A stretch of 22,516 bases of DNA, from positions 1 to 22,516 of the forward strand of contig JAGZDD010000051.1 of NCBI GenBank assembly GCA_018369015.1, given 5' to 3'. Each line of letters opens with the position of its first letter. The first letter of the stretch is position 1. Below the pieces are notes generated by a model. It saw only the letters and a list, made by a program, of their open reading frames with translations, searched no databases and was not told the DNA's origin. The position numbers and the translations under genes were made by a program. This document shows, in pieces, positions 1 through 6,802 of this stretch. The stretch is from Clostridiales bacterium. Its GTDB lineage: Bacteria > Bacillota > Clostridia > Lachnospirales > Lachnospiraceae.

Positions 1-171
1 CATCCGCCGGAGGCGCTGTGTCCGCGCGCGGCCATAGTATAATATCCACCACGTGGATATTATACTGCGCACAGACAGTTTCTGCGCCCGCCGCAGAAAG
101 CTGCTGCGCATCCGCCGGAGGCACCGAGGCCGCGCGCGGCCTTGGTATAATATCCACAATGCGGATAATAC
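1..171. repeat. Tandem foldback repeat upstream of GH42
   Basis: Positions 1-36 and 109-144 are two copies of a GC-rich 36-bp segment beginning CATCCGCCGGAGGC, giving a period of 108 bp. Each is followed by the 13-mer GTATAATATCCAC (37-49 and 145-157). The first 13-mer is followed, after a CAC loop, by its perfect inverted copy (53-65); the second by a decayed inverted copy (161-171). The spacer contains a hairpin (79-86 with 92-99) and a GC-only palindrome (127-142). No coding capacity is evident; an open frame starting at position 53 runs through it into GH42 but has no family similarity in this part. The left part is cut by the window edge, so the element may be longer. Confidence 0.8.
143..151 (+). 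promoter_or_regulatory. Candidate extended -10 promoter for GH42
   Basis: TGGTATAAT is a perfect TATAAT hexamer preceded by a TGn extension, about 40 bp before the GH42 start codon. No good -35 box lies 17 bp upstream (the region is GC-rich repeat). The hexamer belongs to the repeat arm GTATAATATCCAC, so the promoter, if real, is supplied by the repeat. Confidence 0.35.
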
Positions 172-190
172 AGAAAGGGAAGGAATAACA

Positions 191-2221
191 ATGAGCAAAA
201 AGTTTCAGAGAATTTTATATGGGGGCGACTATAACCCGAATCAGTGGCCTAAGGAGATTTGGAAAGCGGATATGTCCTATTTTAAAGACGCCGGAATCAA
301 CAGTGCCACAATCAACGTTTTTTCGTGGGCTAAAATCCAGCCCGAGGAAAACAGATATGATTTTTCGGAATTGGATGAAATTGTGGATATGCTGAGCGAG
401 GACGGTTATGATATTGTTTTGGCTACTTCCACAGGGGCCTTGCCTGCCTGGATGGTGAAGCGCTATCCAGAAGTTGCCAGGACGGATTATTATGGGCGCC
501 GCCATAAATTCGGACAGCGCCATAATGCCTGCCCTAATTCTCTGGTATTTCAAAAATATTCTAAGGCGCTGGCTGCGGCGCTTGCCAGACGCTACGGCAG
601 CAATCCCCATATTGCCTGCTGGCATATTAATAATGAATATGGCGGGGAATGTTATTGTGAAAACTGCGAAAAAGCGTTCCGGGTATGGCTAAGGGAAAAA
701 TATAAAACGCTGGAGGCGCTTAATGCGGCCTGGAATACGGAATTTTGGGGGCATACAATTTATGATTGGGATGAGATCGTCCTTCCCAATGCCCTCAGCG
801 AAGGTATTGGCGAGGAAAAGACGGCCTTTGCAGGAATTTCCGTGGACTACAGGCGGTTTAACTCGGACAGCCTTTTGGAAAATTTTAAGCTGGAAAGAGA
901 TGCGATCCGCAAGTATGACCTAAATACGCCGATTACCACGAACCTTATGGGAACTTATAAAGGGCTGGATTATTTTAAATGGGCCGGAGAAATGGATATT
1001 ATATCCTGGGATAATTATCCCGGCTATGACACCCCATGGAGCCTGACAGCTATGCGCCACGATTTAATGCGCGGCCTCAAAGGGGAGCCTTTTATGCTCA
1101 TGGAGCAGACGCCCAGCCAGCAGAATTGGCAGCACTACAATTCGTTGAAGCGCCCGGGGCAGATGCGGGCTCAAAGCTATCAGACGATTGCCCATGGCGC
1201 TGATACGATTCAGTTTTTCCAATTAAGAAGAAGTATCGGCGGCTGTGAAAAATTCCACGGCGCTGTGATTGCCCATGGGGGAACGAAAAATACGCGGGTG
1301 TTTCGGGAAGTCAGCCAGCTTGGAGCAGAGCTTAAAAAGCTTGGAAGCCAGACGCTTGGAACGGCCAACAAGGCTCAGGTTGGGATTATTTTTGACTGGG
1401 ATAATTATTGGGCGCTGGAATATACAAGCGGGCCGTCGATAGATCTGACCTATGTGGATCATATTCACGAATATTACAAGTATTTTTATGATAAAAATAT
1501 AGGTGTTGATATGATTCCATGGAATGGCGATTTCTCTAAATATAAGGTGATTGCGGCTCCGGTGCTCTATATGATGAAAGAAGGCATGAGGGAAGCTTTA
1601 GAAAGTTTTGTTAATGGTGGAGGAATTTTGGTTACAACTTATATGAGTGGCATTGTCGGGGCATCGGACAATGTATATCTTGGTGGCTATCCTGGGCCAT
1701 TAAGATCACTGGCAGGTGTCTGGGTGGAGGAAATTGACGCGCTGGCGCCGGAACAAAAAAATGAGGTTGTATTTAACGACGGCAGCCGGGCAGAATGTGG
1801 TTTCCTGTGTGATCTTATGCACCTTGAGGGCGCCAGGCCGGTTGCCTGCTATGGGGATGATTTTTACAGAGGAACGCCTGCTGTTGTAAAAAATACTTTT
1901 GGAAGCGGCGCTGTCTACTATGTAGGAACTCGGATGGAGGAAAGTGGTCTTTATAAAGTGCTGGATATGGCTGTAAAAGAAGCCGGGGTTAGTGTGCCTT
2001 TTTTAGATTCAAAGCTGGAAATTATATGCCGGGATGGCACTAATGCAAGCTTTTGGTTTTTGATGAATTTTTGCGATGAAGCGCAGGAGATTCCCAAAGC
2101 CTTTGCCGGACAGACAGACCTTTTGACAGGCAGGCAGATCGCTTTAGGAGAAGCTATGGAAAAATATGAAGTACGTATTGTTAAAATGTGCCAGCAGAGT
2201 TACTGTTCACAGCCTGGCTAA
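191..2221 (+). CDS. GH42 family beta-galactosidase
   Basis: Cytoplasmic glycoside hydrolase of family 42, expected to release terminal beta-linked galactose from short oligosaccharides. The start at 191 gives 676 aa, preceded by GGGAAGGA; an upstream in-frame ATG at 53 lies in repeat DNA and is rejected. The N-terminal motif LYGGDYNPNQWP opens the TIM barrel. The family acid/base is seen as E149 in WHINNEYG and the nucleophile as E305 in LMEQTPS. C114 with C154, C156 and C159 matches the zinc-binding cysteine cluster known in some GH42 enzymes. A trimerisation-like middle domain follows at about 400-600, then a small beta domain. There is no signal peptide. The last seven residues and the stop lie in an intergenic repeat (from 2199), so the natural C-terminus was probably altered. 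No transporter or sugar regulator is adjacent, so the substrate cannot be inferred from context. Confidence 0.93.
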   Translation: MSKKFQRILYGGDYNPNQWPKEIWKADMSYFKDAGINSATINVFSWAKIQPEENRYDFSELDEIVDMLSEDGYDIVLATSTGALPAWMVKRYPEVARTDYYGRRHKFGQRHNACPNSLVFQKYSKALAAALARRYGSNPHIACWHINNEYGGECYCENCEKAFRVWLREKYKTLEALNAAWNTEFWGHTIYDWDEIVLPNALSEGIGEEKTAFAGISVDYRRFNSDSLLENFKLERDAIRKYDLNTPITTNLMGTYKGLDYFKWAGEMDIISWDNYPGYDTPWSLTAMRHDLMRGLKGEPFMLMEQTPSQQNWQHYNSLKRPGQMRAQSYQTIAHGADTIQFFQLRRSIGGCEKFHGAVIAHGGTKNTRVFREVSQLGAELKKLGSQTLGTANKAQVGIIFDWDNYWALEYTSGPSIDLTYVDHIHEYYKYFYDKNIGVDMIPWNGDFSKYKVIAAPVLYMMKEGMREALESFVNGGGILVTTYMSGIVGASDNVYLGGYPGPLRSLAGVWVEEIDALAPEQKNEVVFNDGSRAECGFLCDLMHLEGARPVACYGDDFYRGTPAVVKNTFGSGAVYYVGTRMEESGLYKVLDMAVKEAGVSVPFLDSKLEIICRDGTNASFWFLMNFCDEAQEIPKAFAGQTDLLTGRQIALGEAMEKYEVRIVKMCQQSYCSQPG

Positions 2222-2533
2222 TCACTCGTTGATTAGCCAGGCCTGACAGTGATTCAGGAGTGAGCAGGCTCCTTTTGCTCGAAGCAACGAGCCAAACCGG
2301 GGAGCTTGCTCACCAGCTTGGCGACTGCCGCGACCCGTTGAAGCGAATCGTCAACGGGTGCGCAGCAAAACTCTAAATGCGCCTGCGAAGTTACTATTCT
2401 CGGCGAAGCCTCGAATAGTAGCCCAGCCGACGCTGGAAGTGAACCCTTAAGCTTAAGTCGAAACTATTCAGTCCTGCATCTCGGATTTGCGCAGCTAACG
2501 CTGTTAATCGCCGGGATGATTGAATGGTTAGTT
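2199..2533. repeat. Folded intergenic repeat after GH42
   Basis: This gap holds no convincing gene but many hairpins: a perfect 13-bp stem at 2212-2224 with 2230-2242 that contains the GH42 stop codon; GTGAGCAGGCTCC pairing with GGAGCTTGCTCAC around an inner GCTCG/CGAGC hairpin; ACCCGTTGA with TCAACGGGT; ACTATTC with GAATAGT; and AACTATTCA (2462-2470) with TGAATGGTT near 2521-2529. The last contains CATCTCGGATTTGCGCAGCT, shared with 14650-14690 and, with changes, with 7314-7352 and 18288-18325. No T-tract follows the first hairpin, so it is not a classic intrinsic terminator. Confidence 0.75.
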
Positions 2534-2538
2534 ATCTG

Positions 2539-2567
2539 TTGCAAAAATAACGCTTTTCTTTTATGAT
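2539..2567 (+). promoter_or_regulatory. Candidate sigma-A promoter for xdhC-iclR
   Basis: TTGCAA (2539-2544), a 17-bp spacer and TATGAT (2562-2567) lie 67 bp before the XdhC start, immediately after the repeat ends. The -10 matches 5 of 6 and the -35 4 of 6 consensus bases. The overlapping TATAAG just downstream is an alternative -10. Confidence 0.5.
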
Positions 2568-2633
2568 ATAAGAAGTACATGAATCAATTATTTCTTGGAT
2601 GCTCCGTGGACAACAGCCAGAAGGAGGCGTAAA

Positions 2634-3665
2634 ATGCAGCATTTTTTTGAACAGATAAATATAGCCCTCAAAGAGGGGAGAAACTTTGTGCTTGTCAGCA
2701 TTATTTCCAGTACCGGCTCGACACCAAGAGGTGACGGGGCTAAAATGGCCGTTTTTGAAAATGGCCAAACGCTGGGAACGATTGGCGGAGGCGCTGTAGA
2801 ATATGTAAGTACTAAAGCCGCGCTGGAGGGCTTTTCTAAACGCGCCTCCTGGAGCCGGGTGTTTTCACTGACCCCTGGGGATAAAGCCGAGCTTGGCATG
2901 GTCTGCGGCGGCCGGGTTGAAGTGTGCTTTTTATATATCGATGCCGGGAACGAACGTTTTGGGCGAATGATTGGCCGTATTTTGGCAGCATACAAAGAAA
3001 ACCTGGATACATGGCTTGTGACAAAGCTTGTGGATAAAGCGGCAGAGGATATGGGTATATATGATCCGATACACGGCTTACAGTTTTTAAAAGAGAGGCC
3101 AAAGCTTCCCGATGGATGGGAAGAACGGCTGTTTAAAAGAGTTCCTGTTTTGCTTGAGGGAAATCCATCGTGGTTTGGGGAGCCTTTGACGCGCTCGGGA
3201 TATACTTATATTTTTGGCGGCGGCCATGTGGCTCAGGCTCTTGTTCCTGTTATTTCTAACCTGGAATTTAAAACTATAGTATATGAGGACCGGAAAGAAT
3301 TTTGCAATGCAAAGCTATTTCCAGGGGTACACAAGGTCATTTATGGGGAGTTTTTGAAAATTAGTGAGGAAATTACACTGACTGGAAGAGATTTTGTCAT
3401 TATTATGACTCGTGGACACCAGTGCGATTATGAAGTATTGACTCAAATATTAAAATGTCCGGTAGCTTATATTGGCGTTATTGGCAGCAGAAATAAAATT
3501 GCAAGGACAAAGGAACGGCTTCTTGACGACGGCTTTTCACTAAAAGATATAGAACGGGTCCACTGGCCGATTGGGTTGCCAGTCAAGGCAAAGACTCCGG
3601 CGGAAATCGCTATCAGTATTGCCGCTGAGCTGATTTTGTGCCGGGCAAATTTGTGGGAGGCATAA
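2634..3665 (+). CDS. XdhC/CoxI family protein
   Basis: XdhC-family proteins bind molybdenum cofactor and help sulfurate and insert it into xanthine-dehydrogenase-type hydroxylases. The start at 2634 (343 aa) follows AAGGAGG with a 7-nt gap; an ATG 39 bp upstream has no ribosome site. The N-terminal XdhC_CoxI domain shows SSTGSTPRGDGAKM and GTIGGGAVE (about residues 20-55). The C-terminal Rossmann-like domain shows YIFGGGHVAQALVP (about 190-205), IVYEDRKEF, and GVIGSRNKIARTKERL near 285, then a terminal PVKAKTPAEIAISIAAELI. All are typical of the family. The IclR gene follows after 5 nt, so they are probably co-transcribed. No molybdenum hydroxylase subunit or cofactor synthesis gene is in the window, so the client enzyme must be encoded elsewhere. 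The molybdenum role is taken from the family, not proved here. Confidence 0.88.
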   Translation: MQHFFEQINIALKEGRNFVLVSIISSTGSTPRGDGAKMAVFENGQTLGTIGGGAVEYVSTKAALEGFSKRASWSRVFSLTPGDKAELGMVCGGRVEVCFLYIDAGNERFGRMIGRILAAYKENLDTWLVTKLVDKAAEDMGIYDPIHGLQFLKERPKLPDGWEERLFKRVPVLLEGNPSWFGEPLTRSGYTYIFGGGHVAQALVPVISNLEFKTIVYEDRKEFCNAKLFPGVHKVIYGEFLKISEEITLTGRDFVIIMTRGHQCDYEVLTQILKCPVAYIGVIGSRNKIARTKERLLDDGFSLKDIERVHWPIGLPVKAKTPAEIAISIAAELILCRANLWEA

Positions 3666-3670
3666 AGCGT

Positions 3671-4468
3671 ATGGCCGGAGATATTAAGTCTGTAGAGAAA
3701 GCTATGAATTTGTTAGATTTACTGGCAGAAACGAGAGTTCCTCTGACACTTCAGGAAATCTCTGTAAGAAGCGGCTATCCGAAAAGTACGGTATATGGCC
3801 TTTTGTCTACGATGCGTACATTCAATGTTATTGAACAGGACGCTTTAAGCGGGAAATATTATCTGGGGATGCATTTGTTTGAGCTTGGAAATGTGGTGCG
3901 CGCCTCCTGGGATGTGATTGGCGCCGCGCGAAAATATATGCCTGCTATTGCCCAGACAATTGGAGAAAATGTGGGGCTGTGGATGTATCAGGACGGTGAG
4001 GTGATTTGCCTGTACCAGCAGGACACGGGGAATCCTATGCGTATCGTCACCGAGGCTGGAACCCGTTTTCCCCTTCACTGTACAGCTATGGGAAAGGCAA
4101 TTCTTACATGGATGCCGGATTGTGATTTCCGTATTCATCAGATGGTGAGATCGGATATGATGTCTGTATTTACCCCCCATACAATTACCGGGGAAATACC
4201 TATAAAAAAGGAAATGGAGCGCATACGCAAAAATGGAGTTGCTATTGAAAACGGCGAGCATTTTATTGGCCTGAGAGGTGTTTCCGCCCCGATTTTTGAC
4301 AGTGCAGATTTCCCTCGTTACGCCCTTGTCGTGGCAGGGATGTTCCGCAGCATTAAAGAAGAAAATTTCCTTAAAGCCGCCCATATGGTGTGGGAGGCGT
4401 GCATGAATATTTCCAGAGAAATGGGATATATGAAAGAGTATCCAGCCTATTGTCTGAAGTTTGAATAG
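3671..4468 (+). CDS. IclR family transcriptional regulator
   Basis: A 265-aa one-component DNA-binding regulator. The N-terminal winged helix (about 5-65) reads SVEKAMNLLDLLAE ... LTLQEISVRSGYPKSTVYGLL, the usual IclR helix-turn-helix. The C-terminal effector domain contains FPLHCTAMGKAIL and GLRGVSAPIFD, both characteristic of the family's ligand pocket. The start at 3671 is preceded by GGGAGG, which overlaps the end of xdhC; an earlier ATG at 3638 lies inside xdhC and would add an unlikely extension. The 5-nt gap implies an operon with XdhC, so it may control purine or other hydroxylase-linked catabolism; that is inference. IclR regulators often control neighbouring genes, but no clear operator palindrome was identified at the promoter. 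Confidence 0.9.
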   Translation: MAGDIKSVEKAMNLLDLLAETRVPLTLQEISVRSGYPKSTVYGLLSTMRTFNVIEQDALSGKYYLGMHLFELGNVVRASWDVIGAARKYMPAIAQTIGENVGLWMYQDGEVICLYQQDTGNPMRIVTEAGTRFPLHCTAMGKAILTWMPDCDFRIHQMVRSDMMSVFTPHTITGEIPIKKEMERIRKNGVAIENGEHFIGLRGVSAPIFDSADFPRYALVVAGMFRSIKEENFLKAAHMVWEACMNISREMGYMKEYPAYCLKFE

Positions 4469-4479
4469 ATACATAATAT

Positions 4480-4530
4480 AACGCCGGGCAGCATTTGAAA
4501 CGTTGATTCCAAACACTGCCCGGCGTTTAT
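4480..4530 (+). terminator. Hairpin terminator-like after IclR
   Basis: AACGCCGGGCAG (4480-4491) pairs perfectly with CTGCCCGGCGTT (4516-4527), a 12-bp GC-rich stem 11 bp after the stop, with a 24-nt loop. The T-tract is short, though TCTTTTTT follows at 4536-4543. Plausible intrinsic terminator. Confidence 0.6.
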
Positions 4531-4539
4531 GCATATCTT

Positions 4540-4801
4540 TTTTAATTTAATAGGAAACTTTGTTTCCTATTAAATTAAAACGCTCCGCGAGGCTGCGCAC
4601 TCGCGCAGAGTGGAAATTTGTCGCTAAAGCAGCCGCGCCCGGCGCATTAGTTTAGCTTGCGGAACTCTTTTTATTTCATAGGAAATTGCTTTCCTATGAA
4701 ATAAAAAAGCTCCGCTTTGGATCGCACTGCGGCGGAACGGAAGATGTCGTTTGCGCGACCCGCCGCAGGCGGGGAATCCTGCCAAGCAGGATTCTTTCTT
4801 G
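4540..4801. repeat. Hairpin-core-hairpin-core intergenic element
   Basis: Two perfect AT-rich hairpins (19 bp at 4540-4558 with 4562-4580, loop TTT; 18 bp at 4668-4685 with 4690-4707, loop TTGC) each precede a GC-rich core (4581-4667 and 4708-4794). The arms share ATAGGAAA, and the cores are alignable (GCTCCGC...GCACT...GGAA...GTCG...CCGC). The second hairpin and core recur at 14147-14380, there split by an extra module. The element fills the space between the convergent IclR and MATE genes. A minus-strand open frame crosses it but is judged repeat-borne. Confidence 0.8.
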
Positions 4802-4802
4802 T
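4774..4802 (+). terminator. Repeat-borne terminator-like hairpin
   Basis: GAATCCTGC (4774-4782) pairs with GCAGGATTC (4786-4794), followed by TTTCTTGTT. The same hairpin with a compensating G-T pair occurs at 14350-14370. It could stop read-through from the plus strand into the MATE gene; the minus side has no T-tract. Confidence 0.4.
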
Positions 4803-6178
4803 TAAGCGTTGGCATTTCTGCCATCAATTGGAACAAGGTGTACAAGCTTCTTGCGGTACAGACTTGTAAACATGAAAATTGCAAGCAGCAGAGAAACGAC
4901 TTCAGCAATTGGAAAAGCATACCAAACTGCAATGAGACTAATTTTTGAAAGCAGATAAGCGACCGGCAAAATGCAGATTAACTGGCGTACAAGGGAAAGC
5001 AGGAGGCTGTTGAAGCCTTTTCCCACGGCCTGGAAAACTGTCGAAAACATAATGCCAAGTGCTGCCGGAATAAAGCATAGGCTGATGACACGCATCGCGG
5101 GAATACCAATTTCCATTGTGGCGGCATCGGCATTAAATAAGGCCAGAAGTGGTGTCGGAAGCAACTGGAAAATAAGTGTTCCCACGACCATAATACCGAC
5201 GGCCAAAACGGTGCCTACTTTTAATGTTTTAATTAAACGGTCCTTATACCCGGCGCCGTAGTTATAGCCAAGAATCGGCATGGCGCCTTGGGTAAGGCCA
5301 AAGATTGGCATAAAGACAAAGGATTGCAGCTTGTAATAGATACCAAGGACATTGACCGCAGATTCGGAAAAGGCAATGAGGATCATATTCAGGAAGGTAA
5401 TCATTACAGAGGCAATGGCCTGCATGATAATGGAAGGAAAGCCGACCTGGTAAATGTCTTTGATGACGCTTTTTTTCAAACGGAATTTTTTGAAGGAAAT
5501 CTGAATTGCATGATTTTTAAACTTTAAAATGCACAGACAGAAAATCATACCAAAAGCCTGGCCGGTCACTGTGGCGATGGCAGCACCGCGGATTCCCATG
5601 GCAGGAACACCGAAATATCCAAAAATAAAAATCGGGTCCAGAATGATATTAGTAACACAGCCAATAAGCTGGGAGCACATCGGGAAAATCATATTTCCTG
5701 TAGCCTGTAGTGTTTTTTCAACGCAGACCTGCACCGATGAAAAAATACAAAAAACTGTGACAATTGTCGTATAGGACACTCCCATATCAATGATTGTCTG
5801 GTTGCTTGTAGACATGCTGAAAAAAGCGTGTGAACCGAAAAAACCAAGAAGCGCAATCACAGCCCAGCTAAAAATGGCAATAACAATACCATGGGCAGCA
5901 GCATCATTGGCTTCAGACTGGCGGCGTTCTCCCAGACGCCTTGATACAAGGGAATTGATACCGACATTTGTTCCTACGATAACTGCAATCATCAATGTCT
6001 GGATAGGAAATGCCAGTGAAATTGCTGAAAGCGCCTCGGAGCTGATTCGTGAAACATAAATACTGTCGACAATGTTATACAATGCCTGGATGAGCATAGA
6101 GATCATCGCCGGCAGCGCCATTGTCACCAGCAGAGGTGTAATGGGAGCATAGCCCATCTTATTCTGTTGTTTTTCCAT
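4802..6178 (-). CDS. MATE family efflux transporter
   Basis: A 458-aa multidrug and toxin extrusion protein of the inner membrane, expected to export cationic compounds using Na+ or H+ gradients. It shows about twelve hydrophobic segments in two homologous halves. Family features are LPAMISMLIQALYNIVDSIYVS at the first segment, the conserved loop motif NVGINSLVSRRLGE, LQATGNMIFPMCSQ, and NIILDPIFIFGYFGVPAMGIRGAAIATVTGQ before segment 6, repeated in divergent form in the second half (GLTQGAMPILGYNYGAG). The start at 6178 is preceded by AAGGAAAGGTGAG, which abuts a 52-bp leader unit (6198-6249) shared with ftsH and whiA. The gene is monocistronic and convergent with IclR. Substrate cannot be told from sequence. 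Confidence 0.92.
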   Translation of the reverse strand: MEKQQNKMGYAPITPLLVTMALPAMISMLIQALYNIVDSIYVSRISSEALSAISLAFPIQTLMIAVIVGTNVGINSLVSRRLGERRQSEANDAAAHGIVIAIFSWAVIALLGFFGSHAFFSMSTSNQTIIDMGVSYTTIVTVFCIFSSVQVCVEKTLQATGNMIFPMCSQLIGCVTNIILDPIFIFGYFGVPAMGIRGAAIATVTGQAFGMIFCLCILKFKNHAIQISFKKFRLKKSVIKDIYQVGFPSIIMQAIASVMITFLNMILIAFSESAVNVLGIYYKLQSFVFMPIFGLTQGAMPILGYNYGAGYKDRLIKTLKVGTVLAVGIMVVGTLIFQLLPTPLLALFNADAATMEIGIPAMRVISLCFIPAALGIMFSTVFQAVGKGFNSLLLSLVRQLICILPVAYLLSKISLIAVWYAFPIAEVVSLLLAIFMFTSLYRKKLVHLVPIDGRNANA

Positions 6179-6197
6179 AACTTTCTCACCTTTCCTT

Positions 6198-6249
6198 ATT
6201 ATTGCCGCGTCCTTTACGGCATCAGGTTATCCCCTTGCGGGGTGTCCTT
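6198..6249 (-). repeat. 52-bp two-hairpin leader unit (MATE)
   Basis: Read on the minus strand this unit starts AAGGACACCCCGCAAGGGG and ends GCGGCAATAAT, then runs directly into the MATE Shine-Dalgarno. It matches the first ftsH unit at 50 of 52 positions by eye. It folds into CCCC-GCAA-GGGG and GCCGT/GCGGC hairpins. The 15 bp further upstream (6250-6264) look like the tail of a second, truncated unit. Confidence 0.85.
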
Positions 6250-6292
6250 ATTGTTGCCGGGATTTTGTTTACCGACGGCTGCCCGAGTGAAT

Positions 6293-6350
6293 AAAATTGC
6301 AGAAAATTACATGGAAATACAAGCATTTCCGTGCAATTTTCTGCAATTTT
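6293..6350. repeat. Long imperfect hairpin upstream of MATE
   Basis: AAAATTGCAGAAAATT (6293-6308) pairs with AATTTTCTGCAATTTT (6335-6350), and an inner ATGGAAAT pairs with ATTTCCGT, giving about 25 pairs in total around a 6-nt loop. It lies in the divergent region between the MATE gene and the lspA promoter. It resembles the AT-rich foldback hairpins elsewhere in the window. Confidence 0.7.
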
Positions 6351-6549
6351 GCTTGGCTTCGGGCTGTTACAAATTATAACAAAAAATTGCTCTAATGACA
6401 AGAGATTTACGATGTCAGAAAATGAAACAGGCTACTGTTTACAGGGTACCTGTGAACAATGCAGGGCGGATGTCTTGCACAGGATTTTTTTATATCACCG
6501 GCGCATGGCTGAATAGTTACGCGGAAATAAAGAGTTACGTATCAGATTA
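6351..6549. repeat. Intergenic repeat remnants
   Basis: This stretch has no supported gene. It contains a 10-bp hairpin TGTTTACAGG/CCTGTGAACA (6436-6458) and the repeat end GCATGGCTGAATAGTTAC (6503-6520), the same terminus as at 18602-18619 and the inverse of the start of the 14650 repeat. A 34-codon open frame with four cysteines (6412-6516) ends inside the repeat and has no clear ribosome site. Confidence 0.55.
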
Positions 6550-6578
6550 TTGAAGAAATAATAAAATTTATGTATAAT
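6550..6578 (+). promoter_or_regulatory. Strong sigma-A promoter before fic remnant/lspA
   Basis: TTGAAG (6550-6555), a 17-bp spacer and a perfect TATAAT (6573-6578) with an upstream TG extension. A ribosome site AAGGAGG follows at 6589-6595, but no intact gene starts there, so the transcript now mainly serves the lspA-like gene at 6803. Confidence 0.75.
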
Positions 6579-6599
6579 GGATAAAGTTAAGGAGGCATT

Positions 6600-6740
6600 A
6601 TTGCTTTTAGTGAAAGGAAAACGATTATGCCTTTAGATAATAAACTTGTCATTACAGATTCTGTTGAAGTGGCACGGATGGAAGAAAAAATCAGCAAAAA
6701 AGCAGTGGGAAACTTCAGATTTATGCAGTCATGTATCTGA
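6600..6740 (+). pseudogene. Probable Fic-family gene remnant
   Basis: After AAGGAGG at 6589-6595 a short frame reads, from ATG 6627, about 37 residues including DNKLVITDSVEVARMEEKIS and then KKAVGNFRF before a TGA at 6738. From memory, bacterial Fic AMP-transferases often begin with an NKLGITDSxELAxxEERISKKKA-like stretch, and have KGNFRF much later, in the middle of the domain. Joining the two would mean an internal deletion followed by truncation. The frame has no ATG at the right distance from the ribosome site (only ATT at 6600), another sign of decay. The HPFxxGNGR catalytic motif is absent. It could instead be a short real peptide; similarity is from recall, not a search. Confidence 0.4.
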
Positions 6741-6802
6741 GGGGCGATTTTTGCTGACGGAAGCTGCGGATGCAAAGCTGAGGCTAAGCAAGGAGGTAAA
6801 TT

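Noticed and set aside
53..190. An N-terminal extension of GH42 from an ATG at 53.
   Set aside because: It translates foldback repeat, has no ribosome site and is not part of the family; ATG 191 has a good site and the normal N-terminus.
4624..4932. A minus-strand ORF across the repeat and the 3' end of the MATE gene.
   Set aside because: It overlaps MATE in another frame and has no ribosome site; the repeat-borne part is treated as a finding, not as a gene.
6412..6516. A 34-codon frame starting MSENETGYC with CxxxxTCEQC cysteines that might be a small zinc-ribbon protein.
   Set aside because: No convincing ribosome site, its middle is a perfect hairpin and its end lies in the GCATGGCTGAATAGTTAC repeat terminus; likely accidental.
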